Of a stretch of DNA of 64,000 nt, positions 44,177-55,663 are shown piece by piece; positions within the stretch are counted from its first letter, which is position 1, and each line of letters opens with the position of its first letter. A program made the position numbers and the translations under genes. The notes under the pieces are model-generated. The model was not told the DNA's origin. It saw only the letters and a list, made by a program, of their open reading frames with translations, and did not search any database. Source of the DNA: Acephala macrosclerotiorum (lineage: Eukaryota; Ascomycota; Leotiomycetes; Helotiales; Mollisiaceae); contig MU119217.1 of NCBI GenBank assembly GCA_014904845.1, forward strand, positions 372,001 to 436,000. The letters run 5' to 3'.

Positions 44177-47100
44177 TTACAACGCCTTCACAATGCTCCT
44201 CTCATCAAACAAATCTTTCAGCAGGCTAGCCCTACAAGCCTCCCAGTCGGGAGTACTCATTGAGTACGTGCTCTCAAACGCGAAAATGCTCAACTGGCTG
44301 AAGAAAGGTCGCAATACCTTCGCCACTAGCTCATCTTTTCTTTCCAAGTTCAATCCTTCTTCGCTGATTCCACCAGGTCCTATCAGTGGTCTGCGCATAG
44401 AGCTGCTCGCTGCTGGCAATCCCGAAAATTCGGTATGAATTGCTGAGGATATGGCGGTAGAGCCGAGCTCCTCTGACAGCTCGTCAATTAAGGCAACGGG
44501 TGGGAATTGAGGCGGTCGGTAGACTGCGTCGATAGTGTCGGAGATGAAGAGCCATTCGTGTAATTGGAAGTCGTCGGGAGCGATGCATAGAAGTGTGTCG
44601 AGTAGCTTGCACGCTTGAAGAATCGCGTGGTTATTGTAAGTTTCGGAGGCCGCGCTGTGATCAGGAGCCACGACCGTGGATATGACCGTATTCAACTCGG
44701 CGTTGACAATCGGCCAGAGAGTCGCAAGGTGAATAGCCGAAGTTTTGAGAGCCAGTGCCCTCAGAAGAAGGTAGATATCTGCTCTCGTCATAGATGATGG
44801 CGACGAGGTGGTAGTAGCTGGAAGAAGTTCGACGATCTTTTCTTGTATTGCTGGTAGATCTGTGACAAAGTTGTCGTCTACCGTGGCAAGTATTAGTGTC
44901 GCAATGCGGCGAAGATTGAGCTGTGCCTTTCTATCTGCTTCAAGTCTTGCTGATGTAGCACCTACGCCGAAGACTATGCCTGCTGTGGTGGGAGCCACCA
45001 AACGGGACAGGAGTTCAGGCATTCGCTCTTTATCGCTCAAGGCCCACTGCCTTATTAGAGGGAGCCAGTCGCTCTCGACGAGCGACACTGAATTTGCAAA
45101 GAACCTGGTATCATTGAAAGCATCGCCCAAGTCCTTCTTCCACGACCTTTGAGTATTTGGTAACCTAGCTAGCTGGTAAAGAAGTGCCAATGTACTCTGA
45201 GAAACATTGTCTGGAAAAGTCTTGGATTTGAAGGTTGGAACAATAACGCTTGTTGATATTGTGTTCGCTGCAGTGAGAATACGATCGGGTTCAAGCAGAA
45301 TCTTGGGAAGATTCGGTGCGATGGAGGCCAAGATACCAACAACGTCATCTGTTCTGGACTGGCTCGACTTGTCGTCGTTATCTGCGGCCTCTGAGAAACC
45401 CATTGGTCTTGTCGTGAATATTGCCGTCAGGAGTCGAAGGAACAAGTCCTATTCAATTAGCTGAAATCATTTTTGCAACGGAGGATGACTTACACCAAGC
45501 TCTCTTCTCATCTTACGCTGCTCACCAAAGTTCGTATTGTCGACCTTCTCACCCAGGATTGCCGCGAATTCTAGGAGGCTTGGTAAAGTCTGTCGATGAG
45601 GGAATGGGTTGGCCAACAGATCCTTGAGGAACGTCATGCAATCCGTCCAGATCTCGTCCATGGCATCATCTTCCAAGGACCGAGCATACTCCACCAAGAA
45701 CACGACAAGGTCAGTATCGTTTAATGACGACGTCAAAGTTGACTTTCGTGACGGTTCTAGTGCAGTGGGGTTTGTGCGACTATAGATAGCGTTGAAGATG
45801 GCAGGAATTGTATGCTTAGGTCTTGAGCCATCAAGCACATGGAGGAGGTTGAAAACAATCGACGACCTGGGCTGGTTAGTAGACTTTGATGATTTCTTCC
45901 AGATCTCAACTACACTTTCCAAACATTCAAGAGCCTCCACAACGAACAGGTGTTCTAGTAGGCGACGAGCACGATTCCTCATGCGCAGCGAAGTATAGTT
46001 GAACGATGCAGCAGACTCTGTGTCTTGAAACGAACTCTCCTTACCGCCCCAAGACCAGATCAAGAAGCATATCCGAACTGCATCCTGAAATGTCAGGAGG
46101 ACCGTCAGCCGGTTGTTGGCAGTAGCACTTCTTGATTGAGGAGTCTCAGAAGTGAAGACATTGGACACCATGTTTCCGAAGAACCCTTGAGGCTGGTCTG
46201 GGCTCTTGACCACTGGTGCTTTTGCTTCGTCTTGTAACAGACGGGAATGTCCGCTGGCTAAAACGTGTTCGAGACCATTTAGGAGAGAGATAAGAGTTGA
46301 CTCTGGAGCTGTAGATCCGTGGGCAGCGGCTCCAGACTCCCTGAATGTCATTTGAAGATCATCGAAAGTATTGCCGACCTGCGAACAAAACGTTTCCACC
46401 AAAGGTATGAGGATTTGAAAAATTGTGTCGGAATACAATGGCAAGCATTCCACAAGGAAGCTCACCCAGCTGTCTAGAACGGGTCGACTGCTTAGAGCAC
46501 CGAAGCCAGCCTGAAGGCATTTCACAAGGGACGTAGGCGGAGGGAGAGGAGCAGAGTTATTATGACGCTCAGTCGTCAGAGAGAGCCGGGACACTTGCAA
46601 TGAATCCGATATCATCGAATGCTTCATTTCCACAGTTGGCGAGGCAGGGGCTGGCGCTGGTTTGGCTGCATCCCTGATCTTTAATGTATCAAAGACCACA
46701 TCTAAGAGCAGAACTTGGATGAAGGGATCTGGGCCATTCAGCGACTTGGTCAGTCTATCGATGAAGACATGTTCCAGTTGAAGGTCCGCAAGTGGCAACG
46801 CATGTGGGCTAAGCAGTATCTGGTGGAGGGTCGTCAAGGCAATCCGGTGGAATTGACTGACCCGCAATTCTGAGCCTGCATTTGCCGGATCTTGACTACC
46901 GCAGATGATTCTCAAGCAAACGTGTAGGAAGAACTCGAGAAGCGTGATGTCTCCTTCCTTGCCAGCTGGAGTCGTTAGCAAGTCTCGTCAAGTGGACAAA
47001 AACAAAACACTTACTTATGTGGTAAAGCGCCTTTTGGCTGCTGTTAATCGAGACATTATTTCTTGCTAGAACCGCCCACATGCTATCTGAAGACCATCGC

Positions 47101-50100
47101 AATATGTTCGACAGTGACTTGAGGTAGTAAACGCATTGATCAAGGTCATCATCAGTCGTGTAGGTTGGTGCATCCCTGCCCAGAACATCTTTCCCTTCTT
47201 CAGGTGCCGACTGAAGAAAGCCAAAGGCTGAAAACTTCACCACGAATAGGTGAAAGAGCCTAGGACAATATGAGTAAAAGTTCCGCGTGGCAAAGGCAAT
47301 ACGTACTTGTCAATCCCTACGAGATTCTGCAACCAAGTTCTCACCGTCATGAATAGCTGCGTACGCTCATCTAGGAGAGCGTCCAACAGTAGGAATAACG
47401 GCCGCGCAAGCATTACCTCAAAGCTGCCAAGCCCAGATAGCTTGGTTGCAGTTTTCGTTTCTGTTATGGATGTTCGAGATGCCCTACGGTCTGCATGGGC
47501 AACGATATCTTGTAAAGTGTGGGTCCATAGAATGCTGAAGCTTCTGCCCGCGTCCGCGTCTCGGAGAGCATATGTCCCGTTCAGGTCCTTCTCGACCATC
47601 GTGAAACAGATAGCAGCCTCAACCTCGCGATTGGAAGGCGGGAGTGCTGTCTGCAGCTGCCAGAGACATCTGACGGCCTCGACGTGGTATTTTGGTTGCG
47701 AGGCTGATAGATATGACCAGGCGTGACGAACCAGCGGGTCTACTAAGCTTGACAATTCGCCGGCCGATATGTAGTAAGTTGAGTATAAGGTAGTAGCGAG
47801 AGACATGATCGATGTGAGGGCTAGAAATGGTATCTGAGATGGTAAAGACAATCTATTTTGCATAGATGAAAGGAGTTTGGGCACATCTAAGCTGCTAACC
47901 TTAGGTACCTTTGCTAGCATCATTACCAATAGCTTGCTATTGATTCCAGCATCAGCACTTGATACTGAAACAGATAAGCTTTGGCATGTAATGATACCAG
48001 CTTGGCATAACAGGAGTTCGCTCAAATCGCCGAAGGCGTATGGTGGTGAGACTGCGTCCAAGTTGCCCTGGTCTTGAATATAGAACGTCTTGATCCTTTC
48101 CAAAATTTCAAGGTTAGGCGGCGTGTGACTTCTATCTCCGTTTTGTGCTGTGGCAGTGGACTGGCTTGTGGATGGACGAGTGTGAAAAGCTCTCTCCGGG
48201 ATGAGCTCTATCAAATCCATGGCTGTGCTTAAAGCAAGCTTAGACACATCTTTAAGTGTCCGCGACTCGTCACTTCTTCCGACCTCTTTCTCTTCAGCAT
48301 CTTGGAGTAATGTTAGGATCGCCAGGGTCGTTAGTGGCGCATGAATCAACAACATTTCTTCCTCCCGCACATTGAAATGCGTAATGATGAAGTTTACAAG
48401 CAAAAGCTTGTTGATCCTGTCACTCGTAGAAAATTTGACCCTGCCGACCGCTTCTACGACAAGGCTGACGATCTCACCCCAAATAAGTCCGCTCTCAACA
48501 CCATCAAAGAAGACACTGGCACTCCTAAGGACTTCAGAAAAATCAGTCTTTGTGGTTGCTTGGTCTCTATATCTGCGGACACTGTTGACAATGGGTAAAA
48601 AGATGTCTGGCACAACCAGGCCACCAATTTCCCATCTATCCATCAGTGAGAGACATATTCGGAAGGGTCGAGCCCGCTCAACGGGATTGATGGAGTCGCG
48701 GTTGATCATCTTCAGTAGGGCGCGCGTTAATGGCCGTAGCCCATATTGCTCAAAATAGCGAGTTCTTGACGAAGACGAAGTTTCAAGAGGATCTTCTGAG
48801 ACAGTGGTTGGGGATTCGGGACCAGCTTCATGTTCATTCGCGACGGGTTCAGGTCCCAATAACCAGGTCCACAGACGCCTGTTCAGACTCATTTCTCTGC
48901 GGGAAACAACTCCTACCGCTGATGTTATGAGAAGTTCCAGATCTTCAGGCTTCACTTTCTTCTGTAGAACGTCCGAATGCAGTGGCAGATGAGTGACAAG
49001 AAGATCTAGGAATCCACGTTGGATCAAAAGCTGTTCATCTCCCAGACCTGCAGCAAAACATCTTAGCAAGAGACCTGGCTCAGGCGAAGTCACCATTTCT
49101 GTCAGGCGAGCAGAACTTCCCTCAATGTCTTCCTTTTCCGAACCATTGGACGAGTGGACGGCTGCATCGAGTGAAAAGTGCTGACCAAGCTTTGGGAGGC
49201 TTCTGACGAGGTAGGCCAATGCACCTAGTCGGCGTCCATTACTTGTGATAGCCGCGAGAAAGAAACATTGCCAGAAGTATTCGTCTCCACTGCTATGATT
49301 CTCTCCAAGATCCTCAGAATTGGGTGAGCGAAGCGACCTCTTGAAACCATCGAGAAGTTTCAACGTGCGTTCAAACTCCTCACTTGTTTCCTCTTCCAAT
49401 CCAGGCAGTAGAGCTAGTATGATTGCCTTCAATGCGGGACGAAGTGAGCGAGGGTCCAGTTCAAGCATGTACTTCTCCATCAAATCCAAGAAGGGTCCTC
49501 GTACAGATAGGGACGCGAATGACAGTGTAGATGAAAGTCCTGGCAGATACAGGGGGAGGTCTCTTGAAAGTGCATCTTTGCCTATCATTGAGAATATATA
49601 GGCGTAGACTTCGAGAGCTTTTTGGTGTACACCAGAAGGGAGTGAGGGGTTTAAGCACTGTGCTAATCGTTTCGCGACAATCGATTTCGATGGAACAGCA
49701 GTTATCGTGGTGGGATGGGCTTGTAATGACTGAATTGTATTAGAACTGAGAGTTGAAATATACACAACTTTCCCTACCTTCAATAGTCTCCCTAAAAAAG
49801 AAATATAGTCCGCCCATTCCTGCAATGCTGTGTCAAAGAGCGACAATGATCTTTCGACTCCGGAGGCATAACGACGATAGACTTTGTCTTTGCTTGGTGG
49901 ATCATCTGCCTTATATCAGTTCCCTATGCGAATGACTGAAGGAGTACTGAGTAGGGCCAAATATACGCACCAGAGCCTTGTTGGTTTCTCCATTTTTTAG
50001 GGATTGGCGAAGCTCTTCCAGAGCTCGAAGGTGACTCTCGACCAGCCTCAAGGGCCATGGTATTGCGTTGAGCGAATGGATGGTCTTGGGATTATTTGCA

Positions 50101-50120
50101 TCTTCCAAGTATTTTGGTAG
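44177..50120 (-). CDS. DOP1: Dopey-family protein DOP1/DopA, 5' end incomplete
   Basis: DOP1 is a very large leucine-zipper/HEAT-type protein that works with MON2 and a flippase at the Golgi-endosome interface; in Aspergillus DopA affects development. Six exons are supported: 49971-50120, 49778-49909, 47307-49729, 47015-47259, 45494-46965 and 44177-45448. They give about 1,897 residues. The Dopey N-terminal domain is recognised by DKVYRRYASGVERSLS, LQEWADYISFLGRLLK and LAQCLNPSLPSGVHQKALEVYAYIF. The 48-bp intron after RLLK has length 3n and no stop, so it can be mistaken for coding. The exon at 49971-50120 has no in-frame ATG, and a stop lies just upstream, so a further short 5' exon must exist. 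Helical repeats continue to the C-terminus. Confidence 0.9.
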
Positions 50121-50299
50121 CTTGTCTCATAGTCATGTTCGACTGAGAAGACAAGGCTGACCGCGTGGCCTCTTCGATGTCCTCAAGGCTGCCAGCTACG
50201 GCAAGTCCCGAGCGAACCCCTGTCAAGGCGATGCGCCTCGATTATGACCCTGCGAATCCATGACGTCCAGTGGACTTTCACGACCACCAATGGGAACTT
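50121..50299. promoter_or_regulatory. Head-to-head region of DOP1 and MON1
   Basis: About 180 bp separate the last supported DOP1 exon from the MON1 ATG. The missing first DOP1 exon must lie here or within the MON1 5' end, so the two transcripts may overlap. Confidence 0.4.
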
Positions 50300-52444
50300 A
50301 TGGGACTTCCAGACGTGTCTTCACCGTCTGCCAATGATCAACGACAACCATATGTACAGAGCGACACAGAGACGGCGGTGCAGGGTGCCCCGAGACATGG
50401 AGTCAGCGATGCGATGACCCTCGCCAGCGACAATGGCGCTCAAGAGCGCAGAGAGGACATAAAGGAGGAATCAGGTTCTGCAGCTGAGGGAGATCAAGAT
50501 ACAGGTGAAAAAGAGGAAGAGCGGCCACCACTACCTCCCAGACCGTCTCTACTGAAGACTGGAGAAAAGCCGGGGTCAGCGCTTTCAACTATAGCCAAGC
50601 CTACGACAGCACTCTCTTCAGTGGATATACACACATTGTCTTTCCCAGATGGTACCAGAGGGACTTTCTCGGCTCCTGCAAGTCGAGCAGTATCACAGAC
50701 TGTGTCTTTCTCGGAAACATCAGGAGGGCAGAGCACACCGAGCAGGAAGGCTAGTCGAGCTGGAAGTTTCGACGATGCGGCCAGTCTTATGAGCTATGCC
50801 CCAACATTGAAGGCGAGCGGAGATCTTATGAGTCTGTTGGACGATGGCCTTAATTCCAAGAGCCCGGCATGGAAGCTACTGAGCTCACAAGCCGAGTCCG
50901 TCAACCCATTTGAGAACATAGAGTTTGAGGACACATGTTTGAGCAACTTTGACCACGAATTCGATGATATCGCAGCATTGGACAGCAAGAGCGGCAATGA
51001 AGGTTAGAGTTCCCCGGTATTTGTCTGGACTTTCAACCTAACAAGCTAATAGAGGAGGTTCTTGGTCAGTGGAAGTCAAAGCTCAAGCACTATCTCATTC
51101 TATCTTCGGCGGGCAAGCCAATATACAGCAGACACGGGGATCAGAATCTGATTAATGGCTACATCGGTATCATACAGACGATCGTATCTTTCTTCCAAGG
51201 CGCGAAAGATCCATTGATGGGTTTTACAGCAGGGAGCACAAGATTCGTGGTATCTACGGATGGTCCTCTGTATTTTGTGGCTATAAGCAAGCTTGGAGAA
51301 AGTGATGCTCAGCTACGATCTCAACTGGAGGCCCTGTACACGCAGATTCTCTCCACCTTGACATTACCAACATTGACCCACTTTTTCACGAACAGACCTA
51401 ACACGGATCTGAGGCGACCTCTAGAAGGCACAGAGACATTGCTTTCATCACTTGCAGATACCTTCACTAAAGGTTCTCCATCAGCTCTACTGTCAGCTCT
51501 CGAGTGTTTGAAGATCCGAAAGTCCCAACGACACACGATCAATAATACATTATTAAAAACGCGCACAGAGAATCTCTTGTATGGCTTGATTGTGGCTGGT
51601 GGACGACTCGTCAGTGTCGTGAGACCCAAGCGACATTCCTTACACCCAAGCGACCTTCAGTTGATTTTCAATATGCTTTTTGAAGCTAGCAGTGTCAAAG
51701 CTGGTGGTGGGGAGAACTGGATACCCGTCTGCCTTCCAGGCTTCAACAACAGAGGCTACTTGTACTTGTACGTGAGCTTCTTAAGCGCCTTCGAAGATGG
51801 CACAAGTGCGGAAGAGCGACCTTCCACAGCCAACAGCAGCAGTCGAGAAGACGAAATTGCTATTCTCCTCATCAGTGCAGACAAGGAGAGCTTCTTCGAA
51901 CTCAAGCGGATGCGAGACGATGTTGTGGCCCAATTGGAAAAGAACGGCAGTATGGAAATCATCAAAGCCGCTGTTCGCAAGGGGCGTCCAAGCACAACAG
52001 ACATTGTGCCTGGCACTCAACTCAGGCACTTTCTGTATAAATCACGTGCGAATGTTCAGTTTACCATGCCGTCATTCTCTCCAGACTTCAGCAGTCTCCT
52101 AGCTCGAAGAAGGTATGTTCGTTGATCTCATTATTGACATTATTGTCCTTTCCAAACTCTACATATTATTATAAGGCCCACACTAACAACGAATGAACAG
52201 GCTCATGACGTTATACCATAACTTACACGCATCCACCCACGCCAAGCATTCCCATCTCAAAGTCCTCCATTGCGTCAGCAAAGACAGCATTTCCCTCGCC
52301 TGGACAACACCCCTCTTCGAATTCTACTGCGTCGCCGGTCCAAACGCATCTCGTGCCGCGCTCGCCCAAGGAGCAAATAAGGTGATCCAGTGGGTGAAGC
52401 GTGAGGAAGAGAGGGTTTTCATTATTGGCGGTGCTGTGTTTTAA
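50300..52444 (+). CDS. MON1: Vacuolar fusion protein MON1
   Basis: MON1 and CCZ1 form the guanine nucleotide exchange factor for the Rab7 protein Ypt7, driving endosome and autophagosome fusion with the vacuole. The exons are 50300-51002, 51053-52112 and 52201-52444, with introns of 50 and 88 bp, giving 668 residues. The first 240 residues are acidic and Ser-rich (disordered). The longin-type core begins with [39 protein letters not shown] and [24 protein letters not shown]. It continues with [43 protein letters not shown] and the C-terminal [37 protein letters not shown]. The start at 50,300 is the first ATG after an in-frame stop at 50,261. Confidence 0.94.
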
Positions 52445-53545
52445 TCTCGGCTCCAGAAAATAGGCATGCAACGCCCTTGAGGGGTGGCAGGAACTGACGG
52501 AGGAATAACTGACGAGTAGCCTTTGAGTTCATTGGCCATAAACTCGTCCTGAGCGCGCTGCTCGCCTTTGAGCCGTCGACTGTATCAGCAAATTTCAGTA
52601 ACATGGTCACTGGCTACCAGCATAGAGAAATGAAAACATAATATTGGAAGGTTGCAAGCTCCCAATGAGATGAGGGGACTTGGAAATTTCCACTTGCCGA
52701 GTGGCTTTTCAACAATATTGTCTTTGGCCTAGTAAACTATAACTATTCGCTTGCTACTTACTGTTCTGGGGATTTGGCTTAATTGTGTTTTTCTTTCGTC
52801 GTGTTCATGCGATATAGTACGAATTAAACAGACCTCAAACCTAGAGGATTCAACGAAGGTAGGGAAGACCTTATGATGCAGAACGACTCACGTCTCCCAA
52901 TACACATCCTGTCCTTGGATCAGCCTTAATAGTCTCTGGAGACTCCACCGCAACACTAGCAGGGCTCTGAACGTCGTCCAGCTCAGGTCGAACAGTACCG
53001 CTAGATCGGCGGAACGTGGTACGAAAAAATTCCACCCCTCGTCTGAGCTGATGAGATGGACGTCTTGGTCGCGCTTCCTGCCTTTGGGTGTCTCTGGGGA
53101 GTTGCAGGTGGTCTCTCGAAGATAACCGCCGTACTCGTTCTGATGATACTAGCAAGCGATTCTCGAGACGGCAAGGAATTCAAGATTGTTGGTGAGCAGG
53201 CCATAGGTAGAAGGGCAGCAAGCGATGTCTCGTGCGCGAGAGTCACTATAGTGTTCCGTCCTAGTTGACATCGTTGGTGCGAGGTGAGGCGCGAATGGGC
53301 TTGGCTTTAGATCTGAGAAAATTTATTAGTTCGAGGACTCTGAGAAGTGGTGAGAGAAGCCAAATCAGGGCGTGCGGGCATCAATGTCCTTTGAGAGTCT
53401 TTCAGCCCGAAGCATCAGGTAACGTGCAATTTCGACGAGAGTCGACGTTGAATCTGTTAGGTCCCTTTATGCAATATGCTCGTTCAATTTTCAACTTGAG
53501 CACAACGGTGGGAAGTGATTCTGCTACAGTACTAAGCTATATATG
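52445..53545. other. Spacer between MON1 and the transposon
   Basis: About 1.1 kb. The minus strand has an open, coding-like piece (PASVAVESPETIKADPRTG) ending at a GTGAGT donor near 52,890, but no complete gene can be built. Nothing else is clear. Confidence 0.4.
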
Positions 53546-54890
53546 TTCCCGTGATTTTTTTTTTTTACCCCGCACCCTACATTTATTATAAATCTTTAAG
53601 CTCACATAACTTTGCCAATTCTTGTTCAAATTAAGATCTGATTAAAGCTATTAATGCGCCTGATTGTCCTCTTTCTAATGATACAAAAATCCCGCAAAAA
53701 TGTTCAAATTTGAGCTCAATATTTAGTATGCCACCCCTTTGCCGCGATAACGGCTTCTATTCGATCACTTATGCTTGCACCCAATTTATCGAACAATTCT
53801 TGGTCTAATGTATCTTAAGCGGCTTGAAGACATGATTCCAATCGTTGTCGCGCATGTTCTGACTCAGACTTATCTGCTGCAACCTTAAAAAACATCTTAT
53901 AACATCTTGTTTTCAAGTGCCACCAAATATGCGCGATTGGGTTCAAATCCGGAGAGTAGGGGGGCCAGTCCATAAGCTGTGCAATGCCGTGGTTGGCGAA
54001 CCAGTCCTTGACTTTCTTTGCACAATAAATAGAAGCATTATCTTGCATAAATACATAGCCTGGATCGAGTGTGCTATGAATTGGAGCAAGTTCTGCATCC
54101 AAAACCTCGAGGTAAGAGTTGGTAGAGTACCTATGCTTCATACTCTCAAAATCTCGATCCATAATATAAAGGTTAGACCGCCCGAGGTCCTAAAAGCACT
54201 TCTAGACTATAACCTTCATATTTTTATTCGTTCTATAAGTTTGGACCATATCTAGTTGCCATTTCCGGGTCGAAGTCCGCAAACACCATTTAGCTCTTTT
54301 ACCCCGCCCTCGCTCACAAGAACACTCATTACTCCACATATGCATCTCCCATTCTTCTGCATTCAAGTGCCGATGCGCAAGGCACTAAGCAAGTCGCTTA
54401 TTGGCGTTCTTTTTGGTAAGAAATAGTCGCCGTTTGGCCTTCCGATTCTTGATGCTATGTGCTTTCAAGATCCTTTTCACTGTTCCCTTCTTAAATGTGA
54501 CTGCACATGCCTTAATGACCTCTGTATATGTGTCTTTCGGGAATTTCCGAACATGCCGTAATACAAAACGTTCTTCAGCCGGAGAATAAGACTTTGGCCT
54601 GCCGGGTTTAGGTATAGAGTGACCGTCGTTGCGTAGTTCTTCTTTTTCGATAGTGTCTGCGATCGTGGAATATGGGTAAGAATAGAAGCGCTGGATTGTA
54701 GCTTTATTTGCGCCGCCATCGTGCATGCCAATAATACGGCCTCTTTCGAATTCAGAGTGGCCCCTTACGAGGGGTATTGCCATCAATTGGCCCGAGAGGA
54801 GTGCGTTGAGGTGGCATTTTTGGATGTTTATGTAGAAGGAATGGAACGCGAACGCGTAAAAACGCGCTTTTAAGGTTAAAATCACGGGAA
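53546..54890 (-). mobile_element. Tc1/mariner-type DNA transposon, inactivated
   Basis: The 13-bp inverted ends TTCCCGTGATTTT (53,546-53,558 on plus; 54,878-54,890 on minus) bound an element of about 1.35 kb, with TA-rich flanks fitting a TA target. Inside, on the minus strand from about 54,817 to 53,716, is a decayed transposase. Family marks are an N-terminal helix-turn-helix-like region with FERGRIIGMHDGGANKATIQRFY, the GRPKSYSPAEERFVLRHVRK segment, the catalytic block YVFMQDNASIYCAKKV, and DWPPYSPDLNPIAHIWWHLK. Decay includes a frame change near the start and several stops. Three stops stand where the family has Trp, consistent with repeat-induced point mutation. The usual third catalytic acidic residue (Glu in NPIEH) reads Ala here. 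Confidence 0.9.
53716..54817 (-). pseudogene. Decayed Tc1/mariner transposase
   Basis: The gene begins MPPQRTPLGPIDGNTPR, then the frame shifts by one near 54,755 before HSEFERGRI. In-frame stops follow RLA (about 54,385), then VIV and KCF (both near 54,190-54,205) and LQAA (about 53,820). The reading ends AVIAAKGWHTKY. About 365 codons are spanned, the usual length for this transposase. The stops at the Trp positions are TAG for TGG, a G-to-A change on the coding strand, equivalent to CpA-to-TpA on the other. Confidence 0.88.
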
Positions 54891-54893
54891 TAT

Positions 54894-55663
54894 AAGCGAG
54901 GTGACTGTAGGCAAGCGTACAAGGAAACAAAATGCAAGAGTTCTAGTCGACATGACCAGAGATATTTATACCCGAAGCCACAAGCTACACCACATCCTTA
55001 TCACAGGCCAGCGAGGGCAACAGCTGCTGAGCTAAGCATGATGAAAGGGGAGCCCTTGAAGCTAGGCTGAAAGCGAAACAGCCATCTATAGTAGCGAGGC
55101 TACCTCATTTCTCGCCTCCGAACTGCTAAAGTCAGTAGTTAGTATGAGGCATAACTGCAGCATTTAATTGCCCCATTATGTTCAGGATCACCTTCCTCTC
55201 TTTTGTATCATTATCGATGAAGGTAGTTTGTTATACGTAAAACGCTTCAATTATCTTGTTTACTCAAGAACCATAAAATGCACAAATGATTGATTGAAGT
55301 GATCGGAGAAGATGTGACATGGTGGAACTCAGGAGAAAGGCGATATATAGGGTGAGCTAGGCCGAGCAAGATGAACAATTCAACGTTACATCATGATGAA
55401 ACTGAGCAAGTTTTGATAATTCCTATTATGATGCTGCCCAACCCAGCAATCCTGCCGAAGCACATTCCTATCCACCAAGCTTTCAGCCCTATGGGCCCGA
55501 ACCGACCCTAAGGCCTCTAGTTTTCCTATTCTGTATCACCCCCCACAAGCTAAAGCTGCAATACACTCTGACAAGCCTGAAATATATCACAGTGGATCGC
55601 CCCAGGCCGTAAAAAGAGAGCTCACAGCTGGCTTCAAGAGACAGCTCGAACTAACTTATTTCG
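54894..55663. other. Spacer between the transposon and the next gene
   Basis: About 770 bp of AT-rich sequence with no recognisable gene. Part may be the 3' UTR of the large low-complexity gene. Confidence 0.4.

Noticed and set aside
52871..53250. Coding-like minus-strand frames right of MON1
   Set aside because: Two overlapping frames each look partly open, but no start, splice chain or family could be established.
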